Below, piece after piece: positions 16,001 to 23,883 of a stretch of DNA of 32,788 nucleotides. The stretch is from the NCBI GenBank assembly GCA_021846225.1, contig JAJZCG010000027.1, positions 1 through 32,788 on the forward strand. Direction: 5' to 3'. Position 1 is the stretch's first letter; the number at the start of each line of letters is the position of its first letter. The notes below the pieces were generated by a model. That model searched no databases, was not told the origin of the DNA, and saw only the letters and a program-made list of their open reading frames with translations. The translations under genes and the position numbers were made by a program. This DNA comes from Pseudomonadota bacterium (GTDB lineage Bacteria; Pseudomonadota; Alphaproteobacteria; Acetobacterales; Acetobacteraceae).

Positions 16001-16497
16001 CCGCCCCAGGAGGCCTTGAGCATGACGGGATAGCCGATTTCAGCGGCCAGGCGTTTGATTTCCGCCGCATCCTCTGGCAACGGGTTGGTGGCGGGCATGA
16101 CCGGCACGCCGACGGAAATGGCCAGGTTGCGGGCGGCGACCTTGTTGCCGAGGCGGCGCATGGTGTCCGGCGAGGGGCCGATGAAGACGATGCCCTCGGC
16201 GGCGCAGGCCTCGGCGAAGTCCGGGTTTTCGGAGAGGAAGCCGTAGCCCGGGTGGATGGCGTCAGCCCCGGCCTGTTTGGCGACGCGGATGACTTCCTCA
16301 ATGGAGAGATAGGCCTCAATGGGGCCCATGCCCCGGCCGATCAGATACGCCTCATCCGCCTTGAACCGGTGCAGGGAGAGTTTGTCATGCTCCGGATAGA
16401 TGGCGATGGTCTGAATGCCAAGCTCGGCCGCCGCGCGCATGACGCGGATGGCGATTTCAGACCGGTTGGCGACCAGAAGGCGTTTGAAATGCTTCAC
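13054..16497 (-). CDS. pyc: Pyruvate carboxylase
   Basis: Pyc makes oxaloacetate from pyruvate, bicarbonate and ATP using biotin, replenishing the TCA cycle. The single 1147-residue chain has the full alpha-4 layout. Biotin carboxylase spans about 1-460 (KRLLVANRSEIAIRVMRAA at the start, GGGGRGMR ATP loop, ERDCSIQRRHQKVIERAPAP). The carboxyltransferase barrel spans about 540-830 (DTTMRDAHQSLLATRMR, ECWGGATFDVSMRFL, HLHTHDTSG metal site). A tetramerisation region follows, then a C-terminal biotinyl domain with LLAIEAMKMEAQL, where the Lys of AMKM is biotinylated. The start codon is GTG (16495-16497) with GGAG ten bases upstream. A hairpin terminator separates it from pntB upstream, so it is probably its own transcription unit. 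Confidence 0.97.
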   Translation of the reverse strand: MKHFKRLLVANRSEIAIRVMRAAAELGIQTIAIYPEHDKLSLHRFKADEAYLIGRGMGPIEAYLSIEEVIRVAKQAGADAIHPGYGFLSENPDFAEACAAEGIVFIGPSPDTMRRLGNKVAARNLAISVGVPVMPATNPLPEDAAEIKRLAAEIGYPVMLKASWGGGGRGMRPIESEDTLLESVQAARREAKAAFGNDEVYLEKLVRRARHVEVQLLGDSHGNLVHLFERDCSIQRRHQKVIERAPAPYLNESERAEICNAALAIGRATQYCNAGTVEFLMDMDTGKFYFIEVNPRVQVEHTVTEVVTGIDIVKAQIHIAEGGHIGNLPETGVPAQQNIHLSGHALQCRITTENPENNFIPDYGRITAYRGAFGFGIRADGGTAYAGAVVTRFYDALLEKVTAWAPTPEEAVARMDRALREYRIRGVATNLTFLEALLNHPDFIANRYTTRFIDNTPALFQVRKRRDRATKLLRYIADVTVNGHPETRGKPLPAAHARTPEAPRFGHERAPGTKQLLDQLGPKGFSTWMREQKRALVTDTTMRDAHQSLLATRMRSYDIITAAKAYSVALPQLFSLECWGGATFDVSMRFLQEGPWERLRGVRERTPNLLLQMLLRGANGVGYTNYPDNVVKFFVKQAAEGGIDLFRVFDCLNWVENMRVAIDAVVESGKLAEGALCYTGDILDPNRAKYSLNYYVDLAKQLEAAGCHILAIKDMAGLLKPAAASALVKALKENTGLPIHLHTHDTSGISGATVFAAVTAGVDAFDAAMDPMSGLTSQPCLGSLVEALRHTERDTGLDPDAIRRMSFYWEAVRGQYAAFESDLQSGASEVYLHEMPGGQFTNLREQARSLGLETRWHEVARAYRDANDLFGDIVKVTPSSKVVGDMALMMVSQNLSAKDVADPAKEISFPQSVVEMLHGDLGQPPGGWPEALQKKVLKDKTPITVRPGSLIPAADIEAVRKTAAERCGIEFSDQILASYLMYPEVFTNFNASMRTYGPVSVLPTPVYFYGMKPGDEISVTLEAGKTMIVSLQTLGDTDEDGNVRVFFELNGQPRVISVPNRNATAARPARRKADDADTRQLGAPMPGSIAAILVREGDQVSQGEPLLAIEAMKMEAQLTAPREGVVKSILVRPGEQVDAKDLLIEFV

Positions 16498-16516
16498 AGA
16501 TGTATCACTCCGTCAT

Positions 16517-16533
16517 GCCGGGATATTCCCGGC
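16517..16533. promoter_or_regulatory. 17-nt dyad in the pyc leader
   Basis: GCCGGGATATTCCCGGC has seven-base arms around TAT and lies about 20 bases before the pyc GTG, just upstream of the ribosome site. It could be an operator or an RNA hairpin affecting translation. The rest of the 16534-16669 leader is AT-rich with T- and A-runs; no gene is seen. Confidence 0.4.
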
Positions 16534-16669
16534 CAGGCTGGTTTTCTTGCTCGTATCCCAAAACTTCGCCGCAGAGCAATGCCACCAGCCGGGGGGACAT
16601 GCAAAATTATGCCTTTTTTTGCAGCAAAACATCGCGTTGGTTTATTTTTAGGCTGGGTTGTCCCGGCAT

Positions 16670-16701
16670 AAAAAAGGCGGGCCATGAAGCCCGCCTTTTT
16701 T
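16670..16701 (-). terminator. Intrinsic terminator after pntB
   Basis: AAAAAA precedes GGCGGGC (16676-16682), a six-base loop, GCCCGCC (16689-16695) and TTTTTT (16696-16701). On the minus strand this is a GC-rich stem followed by six T's, 20 bases after the pntB stop. It is the clearest intrinsic terminator in the window. Confidence 0.9.
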
Positions 16702-16720
16702 AGCGGCATTTACCTGAAGC

Positions 16721-18127
16721 TCAGTGGTCGAGCGACTGCACGATTTCCTCGGTCATCTTTTTGGCGTCGCCGAAGAGCATCATGGTGTTGTCGCGGAAGA
16801 AGAGTTCGTTGTCGACGCCGGAGTAGCCCGAGGCCATGGAGCGCTTGACGAACAGCACTGTCTTGGCCTTGTCGACCTCGAGGATCGGCATGCCGAAGAT
16901 CGGGCTGGCCGGGTTGGTCTTGGCCGCTGGGTTCGTTACGTCGTTGGCGCCGATGACGTACACCACGTCAGCCGAGGCGAACTCGTTGTTGATGGTTTCC
17001 AGCTCGAACACATCGTCATACGAGACGCCAGCCTCGGCCAGCAGCACGTTCATGTGGCCGGGCATGCGGCCCGCCACCGGGTGGATGGCGTATTTGACCA
17101 CGATGTTGTCCGCCTTCAGCACATCCGCCATTTCACGCAGGGCATGCTGCGCCTGAGACACCGCCATGCCGTAGCCGGGCACGATGATGACCTTGGAGGC
17201 GTTCTTCATGATGAAGGCGGCGTCCTCGGCGGAACCGATTTTCACCGATTTGTCGCCCGAGGTGGTGCCGGCCACGGCCTCGGTCCCGGCGTTGCCGAAG
17301 CCGCCCAGCAGCACGTTGAAGATGCTGCGGTTCATGCCCTTGCACATGATGTAGGACAGGATGGCGCCCGAGGAGCCGACCAGCGCGCCGGTGACGATGA
17401 GCGCCATGTTGCCGATGGTGAAGCCGATGCCGGCGGCGGCCCAGCCGGAGTAGGAGTTCAGCATCGAGACCACGACCGGCATGTCCGCGCCGCCGATGGG
17501 GATGATGAGCAGGAAGCCCATGAGCAGCGCCAGGATGGCGACCGCCGCGAACAGGATTTTGCTGCCGCCGGAGACGATGAACAGCAGGATAAGGACGAAC
17601 AGCAGAATGCCGAGGCCAAGGTTGAGCTTGTGCTGGCCGCGGAAGGTGATCGGCGTGCCAGACATCAGCGCTTGCAGCTTGGCGAAGGCGATGAGCGAGC
17701 CGGTGAAGGTGACGGCGCCGATGGCCAGGCCGAGCGACATTTCCACCAGGCTCTCCAGATGGATATGCCCGGTGGTGCCGATGCCAAAGCTCTGCGGCGC
17801 GTTCAACGCCGAGGCGGCGACGAACACGGCGGCCAGACCGACCAGAGAGTGGAAGGCGGCGACGAGCTGGGGCAGCGCGGTCATTTTAATGCGCAGCGCC
17901 GCGACGGTGCCGATGGCCCCGCCAATGGCGACGCCGAGCACGATGAGCGCCACGCCACCCAGCGACATGCCGCTGTGCAGAAGGGTCGCCAAAATGGCGA
18001 TGCCCATGCCGATGATGCCGAGCCGGTTGCCCCGGCGCGAGGTGGTGGGGTGCGAGAGGCCGCGCAACGCCAGGATAAATAATACCGCGGCGACCAGATA
18101 GGCGAAGGAGGTAAGTGACTGGTTCAT
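16721..18127 (-). CDS. pntB: NAD(P) transhydrogenase subunit beta
   Basis: PntB is the membrane and NADP(H)-binding subunit of the proton-translocating transhydrogenase, which uses the proton gradient to reduce NADP+ with NADH. The 468-residue protein has about nine membrane segments in the first 290 residues (domain II). Domain III follows, with VIIVPGYGMAVSQAQHALRE near residue 315 (NADP-binding loop), YAIHPVAGRMPGHMNVLLAE near 350 and VIGANDVTNPAA near 395. It starts 12 bases after the pntAB stop, so the three pnt genes form one operon, ended by a strong terminator. Confidence 0.96.
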   Translation of the reverse strand: MNQSLTSFAYLVAAVLFILALRGLSHPTTSRRGNRLGIIGMGIAILATLLHSGMSLGGVALIVLGVAIGGAIGTVAALRIKMTALPQLVAAFHSLVGLAAVFVAASALNAPQSFGIGTTGHIHLESLVEMSLGLAIGAVTFTGSLIAFAKLQALMSGTPITFRGQHKLNLGLGILLFVLILLFIVSGGSKILFAAVAILALLMGFLLIIPIGGADMPVVVSMLNSYSGWAAAGIGFTIGNMALIVTGALVGSSGAILSYIMCKGMNRSIFNVLLGGFGNAGTEAVAGTTSGDKSVKIGSAEDAAFIMKNASKVIIVPGYGMAVSQAQHALREMADVLKADNIVVKYAIHPVAGRMPGHMNVLLAEAGVSYDDVFELETINNEFASADVVYVIGANDVTNPAAKTNPASPIFGMPILEVDKAKTVLFVKRSMASGYSGVDNELFFRDNTMMLFGDAKKMTEEIVQSLDH

Positions 18128-18139
18128 CTGGCGGGCGCC

Positions 18140-18529
18140 TTATTTTTTACGGAACATCGAGAGCATGCGGTTGGTCACCACAAAGCCGCCGAAAATGTTG
18201 ATACTGACCAGCACCACGGCCAGGAAGCCGAACAAATGGGCGACGGAGCTGCCCTGCAGGCCGGTTGCCAGCATGGCGCCGACGATGATGACCGAGGAGA
18301 TGGCGTTGGTGACGGCCATGAGGGGCGAGTGCAGCGCCGGGGTGACGTTCCACACCACATAGTAGCCCACGAAAATCGCCAGCACGAAGATGCTGAACAG
18401 ATACACAAAGGGGGCGGCGGGCGGCGCGTTCTGCGCCGCGATGGCGGCGACGCCGGCGGCGTTTTGCGCGAGAATCGAGGCTTGATGCGCGAGATCTGCC
18501 GCTTGTGCGGCTAAGTCGGCTGGTGTCAT
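18140..18529 (-). CDS. pntAB: NAD(P) transhydrogenase subunit alpha part 2
   Basis: This 129-residue protein is the membrane part of the split alpha subunit. An Ala-rich, partly amphipathic N-terminus is followed from about residue 45 by three or four hydrophobic segments ([50 protein letters not shown]). [14 protein letters not shown] is the usual conserved loop. The ATG at 18527-18529 is preceded by GGGGGAG; a longer open frame starting in front of it overlaps the pntAA stop and is not needed. It lies 16 bases after pntAA. Confidence 0.94.
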   Translation of the reverse strand: MTPADLAAQAADLAHQASILAQNAAGVAAIAAQNAPPAAPFVYLFSIFVLAIFVGYYVVWNVTPALHSPLMAVTNAISSVIIVGAMLATGLQGSSVAHLFGFLAVVLVSINIFGGFVVTNRMLSMFRKK

Positions 18530-18545
18530 GTTTGGCTCCCCCCTT

Positions 18546-19682
18546 TTAAGCGGCTGCGGGAATGAAATTCGGGTGAACGACCTGGCCACCCTTGGTCAGC
18601 AGTACACCTTTGATGATGTCGTCGGTCTCGGTGAGCTTGGGCGCCTTGGTGCTGCTATCCCAAAACGTCGTGATGAATGTGAGCAGGTTGCGCGCGTAGA
18701 GCTGGCTGGCGGCGACGGCGATGCGCGAGGGCCAGTTGCGGTGGCCGATGATGGTGACGCCGTTGGCGGTGGTGATGGTCTCACCCGGCACGGTATCGGC
18801 GCAATTGCCGCCTGAATCGGCCGCGAGGTCTATGATGATGCTGCCCGCGCGCATGGCGGCGACCATTTCGGAGGTGACGATTACCGGCGCCTTGCGGCCC
18901 TGCACCAGCGCGGTGCAGACGATGATGTCGTTCTTGGCGACGGTCGCGGCCATGAGGTCCGCCTGCTTTTTGCGGAATTCCTCGGACATCTGCCCGGCAT
19001 AGGGGCCGGTCTGCTTGGCTGACTCCTCATCATCGACGCCGATATAGGTGGCGCCGAGGGATTTGATTTCCTCCTTGGCGGCGGGGCGGACATCCGTGCC
19101 GGAGACGATGCCGCCGAGGCGGCGCGCGGTGGCGATGGCCTGCAGCCCGGCAACGCCTGCGCCGATGACCAGCACGCGGGCGGGCGGAACGGTGCCTGCG
19201 GCGGTCATCATCATCGGGAAACCGCGCGCGAAGGCGTTGGCGGCCTCGATGAGGGCGCGGTAGCCGGAGAGATTGGCCTGGCTGGAGAGCACGTCCATGC
19301 TCTGGGCGCGGGTGATGCGGGGCATCATCTCCATCGCCACGCCGTCAATCTTCGCGGCGGCCAGAGCCGGGACCAGCTCGGGATTGCCGAAGGTGTTCAT
19401 GGTGCAGACCAGCAGGGTGCCCGGCTCCACCAGGGAACGGACTTCCGGCTCGGGCGCCTGCACGGCGAAGAGAACGCCGGCGCCTTTCAGGGCGGCCGCG
19501 GCATCGGGGGTGATTTGCGCCCCGGCGGCCGCGAATTCCTCATCGGAGATCGCCGCTTGCAGTCCGGCGCCAGCCTCGATGGCGACGCTAAGGCCAAGAG
19601 CGATCAGCTTTTTGACTGTATCCGGTGTCGCCGCTACGCGGGCTTCGCCGGCGCGACGTTCTTTTAAAACAGCTAGACGCAT
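18546..19682 (-). CDS. pntAA: NAD(P) transhydrogenase subunit alpha part 1
   Basis: This is the 378-residue soluble NAD(H)-binding component (domain I). It starts [20 protein letters not shown], the alanine dehydrogenase/PNT N-terminal domain. [20 protein letters not shown] near residue 170 is the dinucleotide loop, followed by [20 protein letters not shown], and [20 protein letters not shown] near 265. The C-terminus has no membrane segments, which fits the split form of the alpha subunit found in Rhodospirillum-like alphaproteobacteria, in contrast to the fused enterobacterial PntA. It is the first gene of the pnt operon. The 147 bases upstream (19683-19829) carry GC-rich dyads but no further gene, and probably hold the promoter. 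Confidence 0.96.
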   Translation of the reverse strand: MRLAVLKERRAGEARVAATPDTVKKLIALGLSVAIEAGAGLQAAISDEEFAAAGAQITPDAAAALKGAGVLFAVQAPEPEVRSLVEPGTLLVCTMNTFGNPELVPALAAAKIDGVAMEMMPRITRAQSMDVLSSQANLSGYRALIEAANAFARGFPMMMTAAGTVPPARVLVIGAGVAGLQAIATARRLGGIVSGTDVRPAAKEEIKSLGATYIGVDDEESAKQTGPYAGQMSEEFRKKQADLMAATVAKNDIIVCTALVQGRKAPVIVTSEMVAAMRAGSIIIDLAADSGGNCADTVPGETITTANGVTIIGHRNWPSRIAVAASQLYARNLLTFITTFWDSSTKAPKLTETDDIIKGVLLTKGGQVVHPNFIPAAA

Positions 19683-19829
19683 GGACCATTCCCTAAAAAA
19701 CGCTATCGATTGCGATGCACCATGATGGAGGCTGCGTAATTATTCAAGAGCATACGCGCCGGGCCCGCGCGTTAGCGCGCATGCCCCTGCCGGAAGTGTG
19801 AGGTGCGGGCGGCGGGGCGCGGCGGGATT

Positions 19830-20528
19830 TCAGAGAATGATGACCGCGACGTGGCCCTTTTCGGCGGAAAAGCCGAGATAGCGATAGCGCAGCCCGGTGG
19901 CGGCGATGAACTCCTGGAACGCCTTGTATTCATGCGCGCGCCAGCCTGGGTAGTTGAAATATTCATCGAACACGATGACCGTGCCGCTGCCGATGCGCGG
20001 GCGCAGCTGCTCGAAGATGACGGTTGTGCTGATGTAGATGTCGCAATCGACATGGATGAGGGCGCATTGCGCGGGGTTTTCCGCCAGGAAGGGCGGCAGG
20101 GTTTTGTCGAACCAGCCGACATGCAGAATCGCGTTGGCCGGGACTTGCGGCAGTTTTCCACGCAGGGTGAAGGCGCCCGCGGCCTCCTTGGTGCCGCCCC
20201 AGTCGCCGGGCAGACCCTCGAAACTGTCAAACCCATGCACATTGCCGGGGCGCAGGCTGGCGAGGTGGCGCAGGGAGGCGCCCTTCTCGACGCCGAACTC
20301 CAGCACCAGCCCCTCGGCCGGGGCGCGCGAGAGGGCGAATTTCAGCAGATCCAGCCGGTCGGGCAGGACCATCGCCTCGCTCATGTTGGCGACGATATAA
20401 TCCACCGCCTCGCGCTTGGCGTGCAGGCGCAGGTCGATCCACAGATCGTTGGCGTAGAAGGAATGCAGGATCTTCCGGTAGGCGCGGGCGATGAAGCCCT
20501 CGCGCAGGCCGCGTTTAAAAATTGCCAT
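19830..20528 (-). CDS. TylF/MycF-like class I SAM-dependent methyltransferase
   Basis: This is a 232-residue protein. The SAM-binding motif reads LVLEFGVEKGASL near residue 75, followed by VHGFDSFEGLPGDW near 95. LIHVDCDIYISTTVIFEQLR near 160 and TVIVFDEYFNYPGW near 185 match the metal-dependent sugar and macrolide O-methyltransferases of the TylF/MycF type, where the Asp residues of these two segments bind Mg2+. The target is unknown; a sugar or polysaccharide hydroxyl is plausible. GAGG sits shortly before the ATG. It is transcribed toward the pnt operon but 147 bases separate them, so it may be independent. Confidence 0.85.
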   Translation of the reverse strand: MAIFKRGLREGFIARAYRKILHSFYANDLWIDLRLHAKREAVDYIVANMSEAMVLPDRLDLLKFALSRAPAEGLVLEFGVEKGASLRHLASLRPGNVHGFDSFEGLPGDWGGTKEAAGAFTLRGKLPQVPANAILHVGWFDKTLPPFLAENPAQCALIHVDCDIYISTTVIFEQLRPRIGSGTVIVFDEYFNYPGWRAHEYKAFQEFIAATGLRYRYLGFSAEKGHVAVIIL

Positions 20529-20566
20529 CGACGCCCTCGGTCATGTTTGTTGCACGCGCGCTGCTA

Positions 20567-21916
20567 TTACTTGGCCTCCGGCACCCCGGCAATGCGCAGG
20601 GCCTCCTGCTGGCGGGCGGTGAGCTTGGCGGGGTCGAAATCATCGACAGTCTCATGGAACAGCCGGCTCCAGTTCAGCTCGGCGCGCAGGCGCATGAAAA
20701 CGGAGCCGAGGCCGATGGCCGAGCGGTCCATGAGGACGAATTCGCGCGGGGGGCGCACGCCGCCGGTGCGCTGCAAGCCCTCATGAACTTTTTGTGCGAC
20801 CGAGCGGCCGAATTGGGTGTCACCGTTTTCCTCGATGGGGCGGACGCGGTCCTCGACCAGCGGGCCGTAGAGGAATTGCGCCCAGCCGTTGAGGATGGTG
20901 ATCTGCTCATCGGTGATGCCCTTGAACCCCCAGATGTCATAGGCGTGGCGGGCGCGCGCGGAATCGGCGTCGCGCACGGCGGCATAAAGCTCCAGCACGC
21001 CGCCGACGAATTTGGCCGGGAAGACGCGGATGGAGCCGTAGTCCAGCAGGTTGAGGCCGCCGGACTCGGAGACCTGGTAGTTGCCCAGATGCGGGTCTCC
21101 ATGGATGACGCCGTAGCGGTAGAAGGGGATGTACCAGGCGCGAAAGAGCGCGGTGGCCAGCGCGTTGCGTTGCTCCAGGCTGGGGTTGCCCTCCAGCCAG
21201 GTGCTCAGCCCCACGCCGTTCAGCCATTTCATGGTGAGCAGGCGCGGCGTGGTGTATTGCGCCACCGGCTCGGGCACGTTCACATTCGGGACGCCAGCCA
21301 GCATCGCGCCGTAGAGGCGCATCTGCGCGGCCTCGCGCTTGTAGTCCAGCTCCTCGCGCAGGCGCTCGCAGAGTTCGACGTAGATGTCGTCCTGGATGAT
21401 GGCGTTGTCCATGCGCCGGTAGAGCGCCATGGCCATTTTCACCCGGCGCAGGTCGGCTTCGACGATGTTGGGCATGTCCGGGTATTGCAGCTTGCAGGCA
21501 ACCTGGGTGCCATCCGGCAGGGTGGCCTTGTGGACCTGGCCGAGGCTCGCGGCGGCGGCGGCCTCGTGGCCGAAGGTTGTGAATTTTTTCTCCCAATCGG
21601 GCCCCAGTTCGCTCTGCATGCGCCGGCGCACGAAGGCCCAGCCCATGGGCGGCGCGTTGGCCTGCAACTCGGCCAGCTGGGCGGCATATTCGGGCGGCAG
21701 GGCGTCAGGCACGGTGGAGAGGAACTGCGCCACCTTCATCATCGGCCCCTTGAGGCCGCCCAGAACGGCTTTTAAATCCTGGGCGTGGCGGGCCTGGTCG
21801 GTTTTAATGCCGAGCACACGCTCCCCCGCGATGCGCGCGGCGATGCCGCCGACGGCGCCCGAGGTGCGGGCGAAGCGGCTGATGTCGCCCAGTATGTTGC
21901 CTTCACGCTCGGCCAT
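20567..21916 (-). CDS. ABC1/AarF/UbiB-family atypical kinase
   Basis: This 449-residue member of the UbiB/ADCK group has the ABC1 signature: LKGPMMKVAQFLSTVPDALP near residue 55 (KxGQ-type extension, here K-V-A-Q), AAAAASLGQVHKATL near 120 (Ala-rich loop replacing the Gly-rich loop), KLQYPD near 143 with the ATP Lys, IHGDPHLGNY near 272 (catalytic loop) and LLDYGS near 290 in place of DFG. Family members support ubiquinone biosynthesis or lipid homeostasis as ATPases; this shorter form without C-terminal membrane helices is not clearly UbiB itself. Its ATG shares one base with the pepF stop (TGATG), so the two are co-translated. Confidence 0.88.
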   Translation of the reverse strand: MAEREGNILGDISRFARTSGAVGGIAARIAGERVLGIKTDQARHAQDLKAVLGGLKGPMMKVAQFLSTVPDALPPEYAAQLAELQANAPPMGWAFVRRRMQSELGPDWEKKFTTFGHEAAAAASLGQVHKATLPDGTQVACKLQYPDMPNIVEADLRRVKMAMALYRRMDNAIIQDDIYVELCERLREELDYKREAAQMRLYGAMLAGVPNVNVPEPVAQYTTPRLLTMKWLNGVGLSTWLEGNPSLEQRNALATALFRAWYIPFYRYGVIHGDPHLGNYQVSESGGLNLLDYGSIRVFPAKFVGGVLELYAAVRDADSARARHAYDIWGFKGITDEQITILNGWAQFLYGPLVEDRVRPIEENGDTQFGRSVAQKVHEGLQRTGGVRPPREFVLMDRSAIGLGSVFMRLRAELNWSRLFHETVDDFDPAKLTARQQEALRIAGVPEAK

Positions 21917-23724
21917 CAGGCTTCCAGCTCATCAATGAAGCCGGAAATCACGTCCAGGCCTTTTTGCCAGAATGCGGGGTGGGTGGCGTCCAGTCCGAAG
22001 GGGGCGAGCAGCTCCTTATGGCGCAGGGTGCCGCCAGCTTTCAGCATTTCAGTGTATTTTGCGGCGAAGGCGGCTTTGTCCGCGCTCTCCTGGTAGACGG
22101 CGTAGAGCGCGTTCACCAGGCAGTCGCCGAAGGCATAGGCATAAACATAAAACGGCGAGTGGATGAAATGCGGGACATAGGCCCAGAAGAGGCGGTACTC
22201 CCCGGCGAAGGTGAAGGCCGGGCCGAGGCTCTCGGCCTGCACCTCCAGCCAGATTTCACCGATGCGGGCGGGGAGCAGCTCGCCGGTGCGGCGCTCGGCA
22301 TGCACCTTGAGCTCGAATTCGTAGAAGGCGATCTGGCGGACGACGGTGTTGAGCATGTCCTCCACCTTGCCCGCCAGCATCAGGCGGCGGCGCTGGGGGT
22401 CTGACTCGGCATCGAGCAGGGAGCGGAAGGTGAGCATCTCGCCAAAGACGCTGGCGGTTTCGGCCAGAGTGAGGGGCGTGCCGGACATCAGATAGCCCTG
22501 ATCGGCCGCCAGGCGCTGGTGCGCGCCGTGGCCGAGCTCGTGCGCCAGGGTCATCACATCGCGCGTGCGGCCGTGATAGTTCATCAGCACATAGGGATGC
22601 GCGGCGGGAACGGTGGGATGCGCGAAGGCGCCGCCGGATTTGCCGGGGCGCGGGGCCGCGTCGATCCAGTTCTGCTCGAAAAACGGCTCGATCTGCGCGG
22701 CCAGGGCGGGGTTGAAACGGGCGTAGGCGCTGAGCACCATCTCCTTTGCCTCCGGCCAGGGGATGGCGCGGTCATCATCGCCGGGGAGCGGGGCGTTGCG
22801 GTCCCAGTATTCGAGCTTCTCCAGCCCCAGCCATTTGGCCTTCATGGCGTAATAACGGTGCGCGAGGCGGGCATAGGAGGATTTTACCGCCGTGGTCAGA
22901 GCTTCGACCACCTCGTCCTCGACCATGTTGGCGCGGTTGCGGTAGGAGGCGGGGGTTGGGTAGTGGCGCCAGTTGTCGTCAATCTCCTTGTCCTTCGCCA
23001 GCGTGTTGGTGATGAGGGCAAAGAGTTTTTCCGCCCGGCCCATCGCCTCGCCAACCGCCTTGCCGGCGGCCTGGCGGGTGGCGCGCTCAGGGTCTGAGAG
23101 CTTGTTCAGCGCGGCGGAGAGGGTGAGGTCTTCGCCGTTGACAGGCACGCGCATGGCGGCGGTGGTCTCATCGAACAGGCGGCTCCAGGCGGCATGGCCG
23201 GTGACGTCTTTTTCCATCAGCAGCTTTTCCAGCTCGGCGGAGAGCTGATGCGGCAGGAAGACCCGCAGATCGCGCAGCCAGGGGGCGTAGCGGGCCAAGG
23301 CAGGGTCCTGCTGTTTGGCCGCCAGATCGGCCTCGGGGAGGAGGTTGAGCTCCAGGGTGAAGAACAGCAGGGAGGTGTTGATGAGCGTCACGCGCTCGGA
23401 CATGGTTTGGTAGAATTTGCCGTGGGCGGGGTTGTTGGAGTCGGCCGAGAACAGCAACTGCGCGAAGGAGGCGGCGCGGCCGAGGGATTCGGAGATGCGC
23501 TCGTACTCATGCACGGCGGCGGCCAGATCCGCGCCGGAGAGGCCGGCGAGGCGGGTTTTGTAGCGGGACTCGAAGGCGGCTGCGGCGTCCTGGGCGCCTT
23601 GCAGATCGGCGGCGATGCGCGGATCGTCCAACCCGGCGTAGAGATCGCCAAGATTCCAGGCCGGCAGCATCCCGCCAGGCGCTGAGAAACCTTCGGGGTG
23701 CCGGGCGATCTGTGTTGGGTGCAT
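21916..23724 (-). CDS. pepF: Oligoendopeptidase F family M3 zinc metallopeptidase
   Basis: This is a 602-residue cytoplasmic peptidase that cleaves short peptides. The zinc site TLAHELGHGAHQRLA lies near residue 395, with HExxH and the third ligand Glu downstream in TASVFGEMLTF. The N-terminal helical region (LYAGLDDPRIAADL ... YKTRLAGLSG) and the middle MRVPVNGEDLTLSAALNKL block are those of the PepF/M3B group. Length and domain order are typical. The frame begins at the ATG at 23722-23724. The following ABC1 kinase gene overlaps its stop by one base. Confidence 0.93.
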   Translation of the reverse strand: MHPTQIARHPEGFSAPGGMLPAWNLGDLYAGLDDPRIAADLQGAQDAAAAFESRYKTRLAGLSGADLAAAVHEYERISESLGRAASFAQLLFSADSNNPAHGKFYQTMSERVTLINTSLLFFTLELNLLPEADLAAKQQDPALARYAPWLRDLRVFLPHQLSAELEKLLMEKDVTGHAAWSRLFDETTAAMRVPVNGEDLTLSAALNKLSDPERATRQAAGKAVGEAMGRAEKLFALITNTLAKDKEIDDNWRHYPTPASYRNRANMVEDEVVEALTTAVKSSYARLAHRYYAMKAKWLGLEKLEYWDRNAPLPGDDDRAIPWPEAKEMVLSAYARFNPALAAQIEPFFEQNWIDAAPRPGKSGGAFAHPTVPAAHPYVLMNYHGRTRDVMTLAHELGHGAHQRLAADQGYLMSGTPLTLAETASVFGEMLTFRSLLDAESDPQRRRLMLAGKVEDMLNTVVRQIAFYEFELKVHAERRTGELLPARIGEIWLEVQAESLGPAFTFAGEYRLFWAYVPHFIHSPFYVYAYAFGDCLVNALYAVYQESADKAAFAAKYTEMLKAGGTLRHKELLAPFGLDATHPAFWQKGLDVISGFIDELEA

Positions 23725-23883
23725 ATATATCCGCTCCTGATGTTGCCCGCAGATGTAGGCGCTAATGGGCCGCTGGCAAAGGTGGAGCGGGGCCGGGGCG
23801 TGCCCGCCGGGGCGATAATCGCTCGACGCGCGGGAGAATCGGGATTACAGCTTTGTTAACTAAACCCTCAGCCAGGAGATTTC
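23725..23883. promoter_or_regulatory. Divergent gap between pepF and the permease
   Basis: These 159 bases separate divergent starts. The right end carries a strong ribosome site, AGGAG at 23874-23878, five bases before the permease ATG. GC-rich dyads occur mid-gap. No gene or clear promoter hexamers were assigned. Confidence 0.4.

Noticed and set aside
16724-18082. Open frame opposite pntB
   Set aside because: Product is repetitive His/Asp/Gly/Ala; pntB is complete and certain on the other strand.
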